Positions 21,012-31,485 of a stretch of DNA of 64,000 nt are shown piece by piece. Where the stretch lies: positions 2,236,980-2,300,979 of the forward strand of contig CM064539.1 of assembly GCA_032716605.1 (NCBI GenBank). Direction: 5' to 3'. Made by a program: the position numbers and the translations under genes. The stretch is from Paralithodes platypus (Eukaryota > Arthropoda > Malacostraca > Decapoda > Lithodidae). Within the stretch, counting starts at the first letter, position 1, and every line of letters starts with the position of its first letter. Below the pieces are notes generated by a model. It did no database searches, had not been told where the DNA came from, and saw nothing but the letters and a program-made list of their open reading frames with translations.

Positions 21012-21022
<11 letters not shown>
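20929..21022 (+). mobile_element. Jk1 LINE 3' UTR and poly-A
   Basis: TTTGGCCCTGTCACTCTTTA, GGAGGCACTCGCTATAGGCA and TTTTGCCTCCCTCAATCACA, then poly-A. The same 3' UTR recurs many times in the window in both orientations. Confidence 0.92.

Positions 21023-21027
<5 letters not shown>

Positions 21028-21088
<61 letters not shown>
21028..21088. repeat. (TA)n at the LINE tail
   Basis: TA array directly after the poly-A of the Jk1 copy. Confidence 0.97.
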
Positions 21089-21089
<1 letters not shown>

Positions 21090-21105
21090 AGTTTCCTGTA
21101 CCCTT

Positions 21106-21206
21106 AACCATTTTTACTACCACAGATCCTTCTTGAACTGCACAACAATCGTCTAAATATAGCTAGAATATAATCTAAAAGACGTCGTCGGTACAGAAGG
21201 GGTTAA
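21106..21206. mobile_element. Family B right half
   Basis: CACAGATCCTTCTTGAACTG to GGTACAGAAGGGGTTAA; the left half was lost or displaced by the LINE and TA array. Confidence 0.8.
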
Positions 21207-21228
21207 CATGCTTTCTTGGTAGTATCGG

Positions 21229-21554
21229 TTAAGGGGAGGTATTTAGTTTGTTCCCTAGACCTCCATCAAGCTTAAAATTACACCCCCTTGAGTCGCTTTC
21301 AGGATATATTTGTAAATTTTTCGGTAGAAAAATTTCCCGGCCGAAGGCCGGTTCCTCTTAAATCACAGGCTCGCTATCGCTCGCCAGGATAAAATTAACA
21401 CCTGAATGGCACGAAAGGTCTTTATATGGGGTGAAAGTTCTTAAAATCGCTAAACTAATGGGGCAAACGTTTTATAATATCAAAAGCAATGGGGCTAAAC
21501 ATGAGGGAGAAAGGAGTCAAGAAAAAAATCCCTTAAATGGAGATCTCCCCTTAA
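21229..21554 (-). mobile_element. MITE family A copy
   Basis: TTAAGGGGAGGTATTTAG to GATCTCCCCTTAA, with intact hairpin CCCGGCCGAAGGCCGG and core CTCGCTATCGCTCGC. Confidence 0.94.
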
Positions 21555-21602
21555 TGCTATATGCTATTATGATGTTACTATATCATAGTGTATGACAGTA
21601 TA

Positions 21603-22835
21603 GGTGGAGAGAGGGGGGGGGGGACATATGTGGAGGGCTGGATGTGGTGAATGTGGAGGGGAAGAGATGGAGAGAAAGGGAAGAGGTGGAGAGAAAGGGA
21701 GGTGGTGGAGAGAAAGGGAAGAGGTGGAGAGAAAGGGGGGAGGTGGAGAGAAAGGGAGGTGGTGGAGAGAAAGGGAGGAGGGGGAGAGAAAGGGAGGAGG
21801 TGGAGAGAAATGGAGGTGGAGAGAAAGGGGGGAGGTGGAGAGAAAGTTAGGTGGAGAGAAAGGGAGGTGGAGAGAAAGGGAGGTGGAGAGAAAGGGAGGA
21901 GGTGGAGAGAAAGGGAGGTGGAGAGAAAGGGAGGAGGTGGAGAGAAAGTTAGGTGGAGAGAAAGGGAGGTGGAGAGAAAGGGAGGTGGAGAGAAAGGGAG
22001 GAGGTGGAGAGAAAGGGAGGAGGAGAGAAAGGGGGAAGGTGGAGAGAAAGGGGGGAGGTGGAGAGAAAGGGAGGAGGTGGAGAGAAAGGGAGGAGGAGGA
22101 GGGAAAGGGGGGAGGTGGAGAGAAAGGGAGGAGGTGGAGAGAAAGGGAGGAGGTGGAGAGAAAGGGAGGAGGTGGAGAGAAAGGGAGGAGGTGGAGAGAA
22201 AGGGAGGAGGTGGAGAGAAAGGGAGGAGGTGGAGAGAAAGGGGGGAGGTGGAGAGAAAGGGAGGTGGAGAGAAAGGGAGGTGGAGAGAAAGGGAGGAGGT
22301 GGAGAGAAAGGGAGGTGGAGAGAAAGGGAGGAGGTGGAGAGAAAGGGAGGAGGTGGAGAGAAAGGGAGGTGGAGAGAAAGGGAGGAGGTGGAGAGAAAGG
22401 GAGGAGGTGGAGAGAAAGGGAGGAGGTGGAGAGAAAGGGAGGAGGTGGAGAGAAAGGGAGGTGGAGAGAAAGGGAGGAGGTGGAGAGAAAGGGAGGTGGA
22501 GAGAAAGGGAGGAGGTGGAGAGAAAGGGAGGTGGAGAGAAAGGGAGGAGGTGGAGAGAAAGGGGAGGGTGGAGAGAAAGGGAGGAGGTGGAGAAGAAGAA
22601 AAGGGAGGAGGTGGAGAGAAAGGGAGGAGGTGGAGAGAAAGGGAGGAGGTGGAGAGAAAGGGAGGAGGTGGAGAGAAAGGGAGGTGGAGAGAAAGGGAGG
22701 TGGAGAGAAAGGGAGGAGGTGGAGAGAAAGGGAGGTGGAGAGAAAGGGAGGAGGTGGAGAGAAAGGGAGGAGGTGGAGAGAAAGGGAGGTGGAGAGAAAG
22801 GGAGGAGGTGGAGGGGTGGAGAGGGAGTAGGGTAC
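21603..22835. repeat. Purine-only minisatellite (19/16-bp units)
   Basis: About 70 units of GGAGGTGGAGAGAAAGGGA (19 bp) or a 16-bp form lacking one GGA. Almost every base is a purine apart from one T per unit. Overlapping 300-460 codon frames on both strands, including the Ser/Pro/Phe/Leu-rich ones, are translations of the repeat and are not genes. Confidence 0.98.
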
Positions 22836-22838
22836 ACA

Positions 22839-23027
22839 CAGCTGATTACTGGCTCGGAGACGGACAGCTGATTTGGTGGATGAGATACAGAGGTCCATTT
22901 GGGGGGGCAACAGCTGGAGTATATAAGCAAGGTCAGCTGTCTCCACCCTCTCACACTTCACTCAGCTGCGGCAGTCTCCGGTCAGCTGTTCAGTCCGGTC
23001 TACCTGTGCTGCTCGACTACTCAGCTG
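22839..23027 (+). promoter_or_regulatory. Candidate promoter with CAGCTG cluster
   Basis: TATATAAG at 22920-22927 is followed 31-40 bp later by TCACAC/TCACTC initiator-like sequences. Seven CAGCTG E-boxes lie at 22839, 22865, 22911, 22934, 22963, 22983 and 23022. CAGCTG is a known bHLH binding core. The cluster is far above chance, but no protein-coding exon can be linked to it. Confidence 0.5.
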
Positions 23028-23438
23028 CACCTCATCAAATTTATACCACCCCTGTTCCTCCCAACTCTGCTTTTTCACAGTCCACCCTAAACTGGGATTT
23101 CTATTTCCACTCGACGATTCTGTCAATTCTTAGTTCCTCTCACTATTTTTACTTCTCATTGCCTGCATTTATTATCTACGTAATCTTTGTTTACTTTTAT
23201 ATGTGAGCAACTTCAATAATTGATCACTCTTGCTTCTGTTTCCTTACGAGCCTACTTCTTCCCACGTCAATCGTTTATAACAGCTGCTGCTTCTGCTGTT
23301 ACTAACCCCCCTCCACACCCATTCACACCCCCCTCCACACCCATTCACACCCCCCTCCACACCTATCCCTACACCCCATACCTCCACACCACACACCCCT
23401 CCACCTACCACCGCCGTTCCACCGGATTCATAAGAGAG
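22950..23438 (+). other. Possible 5' exon ending at a strong donor
   Basis: Downstream of the TATA candidate, about 490 bp of mixed sequence ends AGAGAG followed by GTAAGTTAG, a near-consensus splice donor. The last part is a CCACACCCATTCACACCC-type repeat (about 23305-23400). No convincing reading frame is seen; it could be an untranslated leader exon or part of a retroelement leader. Confidence 0.35.
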
Positions 23439-23447
23439 GTAAGTTAG

Positions 23448-23451
<4 letters not shown>

Positions 23452-23531
<80 letters not shown>
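23452..23531. repeat. (TA)n microsatellite
   Basis: About 80 bp of TA immediately downstream of the candidate donor. Confidence 0.98.
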
Positions 23532-23534
<3 letters not shown>

Positions 23535-23779
23535 TATATCACCTGAATGGTACGGTCACACCAAAGTATACAGTCGTACGCAGTGTGTGTTAATATAAAT
23601 GACATAGCTGTAGTGAACATTGCCTGAGGAGAAATACTGACTCTGTATGCGTGACAAGGGTAGGTTACATAATACTACATCCGTGTCTCACAATAGTTCA
23701 ATGAAGATTATACCACTTATCTATTATAGGGGATACTAATGTGTCAAGAGCATTGCAACGTCCCAAAGCTGCTCGTCGG

Positions 23780-26632
23780 TGCAGCTTTTTCTTTAGCAAT
23801 ATAAGGGGACTTCACTCTAACATCAATTCTGTACACCAATTTCTTCAAGCAGAATCCCCTACTCTCCTTTTTGACAGAGACTCAAGCAACATCCACATCT
23901 GACACGTCTAGATTTATTTTTCCAGGTTATCAACTGCTCCAAAATTTCAGACCTAAAGGAGGTATATGTTGCTTCGCAAAATCTGAAATTGCCCTGGAGG
24001 AGGTTACTAGTTTCAATTGTCCCTATTTTGATTATTCTATATACAAATTAATTTCTGCTGGTAAATTTAAATACATATGTTGCATCTACCGTTCCCCAAA
24101 TACTCCTCCAGAGCAAAGTCTTTTTGATTCTCTGTCCTCACAACTCAGTGTCCTCAACTTAAATGCTTCTTCTGAAATCACTTTGTTGGGTGATTTTAAT
24201 GTCCATAATGTTGAATGGCTCACTCATTCAGCCAGGACTGATGATGCTGGTCTTGAATGTGAGCTATTTGCAGACTCATTTAATCTCACTCAACTAGTCA
24301 ACCAACCCACCCGTGTACCAGATAATCCTAATCATAATTCCCACCTACTGGACTTATTTTTAACAACCAATTCAGAAAATTATGATGTTACAGTGAGGTC
24401 CCCGCTTGGATCTTCTGATCACTGTCTGATACAGGCCACCTGTCTATCACCTACCACACCTTCCCACTCTGAACCTGTTTTGGTGACTAAATGGCATTAC
24501 AATAGGGAAGACTGGGAGGGTCTTCAAGGTTTCTTTATTGATATTCCCTGGACCTCTTTCTTTTCTAATGATGCACACTCCACCTTGAGCCACATACAAG
24601 ATTTTGTAAAAATTGGAATGGAAACTTTTATTCCTCATCAAAAGTACAGATCAAAAGATCTAATTCACCTAAATGGTTTGACCATAATTGTGCTAGAGTA
24701 ACTGAACAAAAAGCAATAGCCTACAATGCATACACAAGATCAAAAACACATGAAGCCTTTAATTACTTTAGAAACATCAGAAATCATGCCAAAACTGTAT
24801 TAAACCTAACTAAATCAAACTTTCTCCACAAGCAGGCAAATAAACTTCTAAATAATCCAAATGATAACAAAATATTTTGGTCTACTCTTAACTCATTTAA
24901 ATCCAACTTCACTACTGCTTCATCCATTCCACCATTAAAATCTCCGACTGGCAATCTTGTAAGTGACCCACGAGGTAAAGCTAACCTTCTTGCGGATATT
25001 TTCTCCACCAACTCAACCTTAGATGAAATAAATCAAGATGTCCCTGTACTTAATTTTAATTCGCCTGAAATTCCCTCACTTAAGATCCACACCAGACATG
25101 TCAAAACTATTTTGCAGAATCTCTCGGTAGATAAGGCTCCTGGTCCAGATGAAATTCCTCCAATAGTACTTAAGAATTGCTCCTTGGTGCTCGCTCCTGT
25201 ATTGGCAAAATTTTCCGTCTGTGTACTCATACCTCATGCTTCCCAGTACCCTGGAAAGAAGCAAACATCCATCCAGTTCCTAAAAAAGGTGCCTCTTCAG
25301 ATCCATCAAACTACAGACCAATAGCTATAACTTCCACTCTTGGTAAAGTCTTTGAAATTATATTAAATAATCACATAATTAAGCATCTTGAGAATAATAA
25401 ATTAATCAGTGATAGGCAATATGGTTTTAGACGATGTCGATCAACTGCAGACATGCTTTGCCTTCTTACGCATCAAATCAACCAAGCTACAGACCAACAT
25501 GGTGAAACACATACAATAGCACTGGATATATCAAAGGCATTTGATAGAGTCTGGCATCAATCCTTATTGTCGAAGATGTCACACTACGGCCTTGCATCAT
25601 TAGTTCCACTAATTTCTTCTTATCTTCATAACAGAAAAAATATGTGTAATGGTAGATGGCCTTTATTCTCAATTTCACTCAATAAATGCTGGTGTTCCCC
25701 AGGGATCAGTTTTGGCCCCAATTCTGTTCCTCATTCATATCAATGATCTCATATCTACCACTCATAATCCAATACATTCCTACGCAGATGACTCAACACT
25801 CCACAGTTCCTTCACATTTACCAATTCTTTCACCCAACCCGATCTTATAAATTCAAAAATAAACACTGCAATTTCTCTGAACCAGGACCTTTCTAGAATT
25901 GATGGATGGGGACAAAAGAATCTAGTTTCCTTTAATGCACAGAAAACCAAGTACATTCAATTTTCTAACAGACAGAATCTCACTGACTCCCATATATTTT
26001 TTAATGATGTAAATATTCCCACTTCCCCTAGTATTGACATTCTCGGTGTAACATTAACTACTAACTTGAGCTGGACACATTATGTTAGAAGCATTGCTAA
26101 GAATGCCTCTAAAAAACTGGGACTCCTGTACAGAGTTCGAGAATTCTTCACTGACGAGCAGTTGGCCGTGATATATAAAAGTCATGTGCGTTCTCAGATG
26201 GATTACTGTTCACCTCTGTGGGGTGGAAGTGGAGTGGTTGCATTGAGGCAGTTGGACAAAATTCAAAATAAAGCTATTAGATTAATCAATAACCCTGCAA
26301 TCACACAGGACCTTCCTACATTATCCATACGAAGAAACGTTGCATCCCTTGCATTATTCTACAGATATTTTCACAGCAATTGTTCCGAGGAACTTGCTTC
26401 AATTGTGCCGCCTCTCCACATCTTTCCCCGTAGAACTAGGGCAGCTGAGAGCGTCCATGAATTTACACTTTCTCCTCCACAATGCAGAACTTCTGCTTAT
26501 CAGAATTCATTTATCCCCAGAGCTACTACTCTTTGGAATTCACTTCCCTCGAATTGCTTTCCACAAACTTACAATCTACAAATGTTTAAATCCAGTTGTT
26601 ACAAACATTTTATGAATGGAGGATGCCTTTAG
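23780..26632 (+). pseudogene. Jk3 LINE, near full-length ORF2 (endonuclease + RT)
   Basis: The most complete LINE here. The endonuclease region reads NIRGLHSNINSV, then FKYICCIYRSPN, LLGDFNVHNVEW (catalytic GDFN) and LGSSDHCLI (catalytic SDH). The linker runs to NLSVDKAPGPDEIPP. RT follows: IHPVPKKGASSDPSNYRPIA, DRQYGFRRCRSTAD, IALDISKAFDRVWHQ, GVPQGSVLAPILF, SYADDST and LGVTLTTNLSWTHY, ending with QMDYCSPLWGGSG and HFMNGGCL-stop. Frames change near 23868, 24660, 25215 and 25640, so it cannot make one protein. Family: jockey-like non-LTR retrotransposon, related to but distinct from Jk1. ORF1 is not recognised upstream. Confidence 0.92.
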
Positions 26633-26706
26633 GCACATGGACCTTTTTGTTTTATCTGTGTTTTTCCTTCCTCCGTTCATTGTCTCTTAAAAAAAAAAAA
26701 AAAAAA
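26633..26706 (+). mobile_element. Jk3 LINE 3' UTR and poly-A
   Basis: CACATGGACCTTTTTGTTTT, CCTTCCTCCGTTCATTGTCT, then A-rich tail. The same 3' end is inserted in an A element at 49994-50100. Confidence 0.92.
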
Positions 26707-26796
26707 TATTGGTTCAGTGATGTGGATATAATTCAAGCATTGTCAATAACTTGCACTTGTTATCATACACAAATGTTGTCATAACTCCACCCTCGC

Positions 26797-26905
26797 ACTT
26801 TTTTTCTATGTGAGTGAGGGAGACAAAAGGCAGAACCGCCTGTAGCGAGTGCCTCCCCCAGAGTTGAAAGAGTGACAGGGCCAAAATCAAGGAACGTTCG
26901 AGCCA
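26797..26905 (-). mobile_element. Jk1 LINE 3' end fragment
   Basis: Reverse of the Jk1 3' UTR (TTTCTATGTGAGTGAGGGAG to CAAGGAACGTTCGAGCCAAA). Confidence 0.9.
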
Positions 26906-27300
26906 AAACCAACCTCCAGAAACATATCCATACTCAAATCACCCACTGCGATCCATCCAGTCACTCAAAGACAACACTCAGATACATGCACGGCCCCCTG
27001 AAGTCCATCCCTCAGAAACCCTCCTTTCCCCTGAGGACAGAGTCCACCTGGCGAGGCTGCGTTGTGGACACCATCCAGCCCTTCTGAGTTATCAGAAGAG
27101 GCTGGATGACCCCGTCCAGGACACCTGTCCGGGGTGTAACACAACACTGCATAATATCAAACACATTATGGAAGACTGCATAGCACACAACCACTAACGC
27201 CAACAGCACAACACACACTCCTTGATAACTTTGTGGGAACACCCGGTCTCGGCCGTGGCCTTCCTTAATAGCTCGGGGCTGTTCGGCCAGGCAGCATAAT
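26906..27300 (+). pseudogene. Jk2 LINE 3' fragment
   Basis: Matches the last 390 bp of the Jk2 copy at 38.6-40.8 kb: PEDRVHLARLRCGHHPALLS, then CPGCN and HIMEDC, a Cys/His knuckle. It has frameshifts and ends at GGGGCTGTTCGGCCAGGCAG. Confidence 0.85.
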
Positions 27301-27686
27301 GAACGAATACTGCTACTGCTACGTGTTCGATGGTATCAATAATATTGTGATGAAAATAAGGAGCATGTCGTTTACTTGATATTATAAAGGTAAAGTGCTG
27401 GTACAAATGACTACGCTTGATTACGTGTGCTCTTAATGTTAATATGATTTACACCAGCCTGTTAATTGCTGGCACTCATAATTAAACTGAATACAATGGT
27501 TTAACAGTTGCCAGAATAGAGTAATGGTACCGGTACAGAAGGGTTTAAAGACGGGTGAAGACAGCGTTCCTGCCTACTAAATTATTACGTGTGTGTGTAC
27601 TTGACCTCCAGAACACACTATAAGATAACCAAGACGCCATCATAATATGTTACACCACCGATAGAAGAGACTGTTTTTACCATCGT
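27301..27686. other. Unassigned stretch with a B right-end scrap
   Basis: Mostly unique AT-rich sequence. At about 27480-27547, ACTGAATACAATGG to GGTACAGAAGGGTTTAA is a diverged family B right end. Confidence 0.5.
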
Positions 27687-28435
27687 TTAACCCCATCTGT
27701 ACTGGTGACGTCTTTTTATTATATTCAGGCTACTATTAGACTATTTTATTCAGTTTAAAAGGAGTCTCCAGCCATTTTTTTTTCTATGTGACTGAGGGAG
27801 GCAAAAGACAGAACTGCCTATAGCGAGAGCCTCCCCCATAGTTGAAAGAGTGACGGGACCAAAATCAAGGAACGTTCGAGCCAAAATGCCTGGACACACT
27901 GAGTTTGAAGCAATTTAAGTCATAGGAAGAGGGAAAGACTGATTCTGGGAGAGAGTTCCAGAGCTCAGCTGTTGAGTAGAAGAAAGTTTGAGAGTAACGT
28001 TTCACTCTTGGGTTGGAGAGTTGCACAGAGTAGGGGTGGGATTGAGTTGCAAGACGGGTACCACGTGCCCTACGTAGAGGAGGTGGTATACACTGGGAAA
28101 GCTCCGAGGAACACTGATTATTATAGTAGCGATAGAATAGCGAGAGAGATGCAACATTGCGGCGGAGAGAGAGAGATTGCAGAGAGTTGGTGAGTGGACG
28201 GGAGTTAATGATACGAAAGGCCTTCCTTTCAACTTTGTCTAGGAGAGCGGTGTGAGGGGAACCTCCCCACACATGTGAACAATACTCAATACAAGGACGC
28301 ACTATGCCCCTGTACAGAGCAAGAAGCTGTGCAGGGGAAAAGAACCCCCTAAGGCGGTTGAGCACACCCAGCTTCGACCGAACTATCTCCCTTAACCCTG
28401 TTTACTACCACATATCTTTCTTAATTAAACTGCCC
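27687..28435. mobile_element. MITE family B copy interrupted by Jk1
   Basis: Left half TTTAACCCCATCTGTACTGG to TTTAAAAGGAGTCTCCAGCC; the right part resumes with CGAACTATCTCCCTTAACCC after the LINE. The right terminus is replaced by another LINE fragment. Confidence 0.75.
27771..28376 (-). pseudogene. Jk1 LINE 3' portion
   Basis: The 5'-truncated minus-strand copy encodes, without interruption, LGVLNRLRGFFSPAQLLALY through RPCIEYCSHVWGG to SRHFGSNVP-stop (stop near 27865), followed by the 3' UTR and poly-T on the plus strand. It begins inside the segment just after LGVSFS and lacks the catalytic core. Confidence 0.92.
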
Positions 28436-28635
28436 CAAGGTCCCAAGCAAGGCCAAGGTCATAACCAAGCGCCTCCACAGAACCCTCCCTGATTTACCAC
28501 TAAGAAAGCCCAGGTGACCCAAGCCGCTCCTAGGCGAGGAGCTGAGGAGGGTGCGGAAACGCCCAGGACACCGAAACCCCACCCAAGGCCCTGTGCCTCT
28601 CAACAATTATGAAGGGAAAGCTGAGGGGCAAAGGA
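28430..28635 (-). mobile_element. LINE 3' end fragment (Jk2-like)
   Basis: TGCCCCAAGGTCCCAAGCAA and following sequence are the reverse of the 3' region at 29210-29425; no AAC tail remains. Confidence 0.6.
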
Positions 28636-28911
28636 AAATTGAGGATTAATTGAGATAGTCTTTACCCTTACACGATCGAATACAGAAGTCTACTGAACAA
28701 AACTCAACAGCGATCAGATACAAAAGTACTGAACAAAAAACGCGATCAGATACAAAAGTAATGAACAAAACTCAACACAATTAGAAACAAACGTCTACTG
28801 CACTTTAAAAAAATGCATAAAATGTGGAAAACTAAAACTGATCAGATTTGGAGGTCCCCAATACGAGTGTTATGGACGATATGAAATGAGTGCAAATGGT
28901 TAATGATGTGG
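28636..28911. repeat. Unassigned repeat, partly duplicated across a C element
   Basis: Three loose CGATCAGATACAAAAGT copies, then about 75 bp (ACTAAAACTGATCAGATTTG onward) that recurs at about 29745-29820 on the far side of the C element. Confidence 0.6.
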
Positions 28912-29720
28912 TTAAGGGGGGTCGCCGGATTTTTTTTTATCATTCTCTCCTTTTCTCTCTGTCTCTGGCTTGTATCCATTCGGCCCCATTCAGCCAACTG
29001 TTTAAACACGTTTGGTGATGGCCTGGTCTATCAGAGTGAGAACTGAGCGATCTCTGTCATACCCATAGCTTACTCTGACTGTTCCTTTTACTTATATATT
29101 TTCTAGATCTCGAGTGACTGCGTCTCTTCCGAGGATTTACCTCCCAATCTACCACGATTGGAAGCCAAAGTGTCACATTTTTCCCTGGCCCCTCAACTTT
29201 CTCTTCATAATTGCTGAGGGGTACAGGGCCCTGGGTGGGCCTTTGGTTTCCCGGGCGTTTGCGCACCCTCCTCAGCTCCCCGCCATGGAGTGGCTTCGGT
29301 CACCCAGGCTTTATTGTGGTCGGTAGAGAGAGTTCTGTGGGGGCGCTCAGTTATGGCCTTGGCCATGCTCGGGGCCTTGGGGCTGTTCGGCCAGACAGCT
29401 TGGGGAACAACAACAACACTTTTATTCCCATCTAGGTGTCGATTTCTTCCTGGCAAGCGATAGCGAGCCAGCATTGTATGGAAAAATCCAGCTTCGCCGG
29501 AGACCTTTTTTTTTTCTATCGAAAAATTTACAAATTTTGCTTGCTGTCAAAACAAAAAATATATACAGTGTATATGCTGGCTTGGTACCGCTCACCAGGA
29601 AACAATTACAACTGGATGGGGGTAAACTTCTTAAAACAGTAGGCTGAATGGGGCCGAATGGATACAAGCCAAAGAGAGAGAGGGAGAGAAAGAGAAAAAA
29701 AGCGAGGTGGGCTCCCTTAA
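28912..29720 (+). mobile_element. MITE family C copy interrupted by a LINE tail
   Basis: TTAAGGGGGGTCGCCGG to GGTGGGCTCCCTTAA. The C sequence breaks after CAAACACGTTT near 29010 and resumes at CATCTAGGTGTCGATTTC near 29430. Confidence 0.88.
29010..29425 (+). mobile_element. LINE 3' end inserted in C
   Basis: Ends CTTGGGGCTGTTCGGCCAGA, then CAGCTTGGGGAACAACAACA, the AAC-repeat tail seen on Jk2. The 5' part has no recognisable protein. Confidence 0.65.
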
Positions 29721-29860
29721 TTTTTTTTATAAAATGAGAGAAACTAAAACTGATCAGATTTGGAGGTCCACAATAAGAGTTTTATGGACGATATGAAATG
29801 AGTGCAAATGGTTGATGACTTGGCTGTGGTGATATAAGTGGTACTCCCTTCACAACGGAC

Positions 29861-29880
29861 CCCCCCCCCCCCCCTCCTCC
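29861..29880. repeat. Poly-C tract
   Basis: Homopolymer of about 15-20 C. Confidence 0.9.
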
Positions 29881-29984
29881 TGAACACCACTATCTTATCT
29901 TACACACAGTCATCTGAACCCCTTGAAGATCTGAGACGCATTGTTCTATCTAGAGAAAAGATAATACAATAAAACAGAAAATAT

Positions 29985-30037
29985 ACGAGAGAGAGAGAGA
30001 GAGATAATACAATACAACTTATAAATACAAGAGAAAA

Positions 30038-30071
<34 letters not shown>

Positions 30072-30101
30072 TACAATACAACTTATAAATACAAGAGAAA
30101 A

Positions 30102-30163
<62 letters not shown>

Positions 30164-30193
30164 TACAATACAACTTATAAATACAAGAGAAAA

Positions 30194-30253
<60 letters not shown>

Positions 30254-30324
30254 CAATACAATTTATAAATACAAGAGAAAATACGAGAGAGAGAGGAGAT
30301 AATATAATACAACTTATAAATTCA

Positions 30325-30359
<35 letters not shown>

Positions 30360-30505
30360 AATAATACAATAAACAGAAAATATACGAGAAAATACAACAT
30401 AAAAAATAAAAGACAAAATACGAGAGAAAGAGAGAGAGAGACAGAGAGAGAGAGAGGGAGAGAGAGAGAGAGAGGGAGGGAGAGAGAGAGAGAGAGAGAG
30501 TGTGT
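29985..30505. repeat. Compound (GA)n tandem array
   Basis: Five repeats of a (GA)n block plus TAATACAATACAACTTATAA and ATACAAGAGAAAATAC, with GA length varying from about 12 to 50 bp, then a GA/GGGA tail. Open frames here are artefacts. Confidence 0.96.
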
Positions 30506-30621
30506 GTGATAGGTCATTAACATAAATACTGGTAATATATTAAAGCTATGATACCCAACAGTCAAACAAGAGTGATTTACGAGGACATGACAACATGTAT
30601 TGATGATTAATGGTGTATTGG

Positions 30622-30656
30622 TCGAAGGGGCCCACCTCGTTTTTTGTCTCTCTCTC

Positions 30657-30691
<35 letters not shown>

Positions 30692-31006
30692 GGCTTGTAT
30701 CCATTCGGCCCCATTCAGCCTACTATTTTAAGACGTTTATCCCCATCCAGGTGTAGATATTTTCCGCGAGCCAGCACATTTGTTTTTTAATGTTTTTGAC
30801 AGCAGGCTAAATTTGTACATTTTTCGATAGAATTTTTCTTCAGGCGAAGCCGGATTTCTCCACACAATGCTGGCTCGCTTTCGCTCGCCAGGAAGAAATG
30901 GACACTTGGATTGGGATATACTTCTTAAAACAGTTGGCTGAATAAGACCGAATGGATACAAGCCACAGAAAGAGAGAACAGAGAAAAAAGCAGGTCACCC
31001 CCTTAA
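30622..31006 (-). mobile_element. MITE family C copy
   Basis: TCGAAGGGGCCCACCTCG (TTAA mutated to TCGA) to GGTCACCCCCTTAA; loop CAGGCGAAGCCGG. An internal CT run has expanded. Confidence 0.9.
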
Positions 31007-31023
31007 AGGAGGAGGGTTGATAT

Positions 31024-31033
31024 ATTAGTATAT

Positions 31034-31105
<72 letters not shown>
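31024..31105. repeat. (TA)n microsatellite
   Basis: About 80 bp TA. Confidence 0.98.
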
Positions 31106-31106
<1 letters not shown>

Positions 31107-31108
<2 letters not shown>

Positions 31109-31315
31109 TTATTACTCTTTTAAGTTCCTCCCTAGACCTCCATCAAGCTTAGAAAAAAACATCGCCAAGATCCCCCTTCTAGATAAACTTGGGTAAAATG
31201 TGAAGAGACAGCCTTTTTACCTACCCTAACCTAACCTAACCATACAAAGTAACTAGTAAAAAGACTGTCCGGAGTCTCTTCAATTGTTACCTAAACTTGT
31301 ACATTTTTCGGTAGG
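31107..31315 (-). mobile_element. Family A remnant with a small foldback inserted
   Basis: CCTCCCTAGACCTCCATCAA and, after the insert, ACTTGTACATTTTTCGGTAG are family A. The roughly 104-bp insert (about 31191-31294) has GTGAAGAGACAG/CTGTCCGGAGTCTCTTC ends and CCTAACCTAACCTAACC inside. It ends about 40 bp before the zinc transporter start codon, so it lies in that gene's leader or promoter. Confidence 0.7.
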
Positions 31316-31356
31316 AGGACCACACTAGTAGAAGGAGAGGACCCAACTCAAGGACC

Positions 31357-31485
31357 ATGTTGAGTTTAGTAGCAACCAAGGGCGTGGCTATAGGCGTGAT
31401 GGGCGTAGTGACTTTGTGTGTGGGGCTGCTACCACTCTACATCAGGAAACGACTGCTCTATCACATGCATCAGAAAAGTGGACAG
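31357..31485 (+). CDS. ZIP transporter exon 1
   Basis: Forty-three codons from ATG, MLSLVATKGVAIGVMGVVTL then CVGLLPLYIRKRLL: TM1 followed by a basic stop-transfer. Donor CAG|GTTAGT, phase 0. The first ATG downstream of the MITE remnant was chosen as start. Confidence 0.9.

Noticed and set aside
21567..23206. Overlapping 300-460 codon frames on both strands (Ser/Pro/Phe/Leu-rich or Gly/Glu/Arg-rich)
   Set aside because: Translations of the 19/16-bp purine repeat; all frames are open because the unit lacks stops. Not genes.
23220..23447. 75-codon Pro/Thr/His-rich frame as a protein from the TATA promoter candidate
   Set aside because: Half of it is the CCACACCC repeat and it runs through the splice donor; coding status not supportable.
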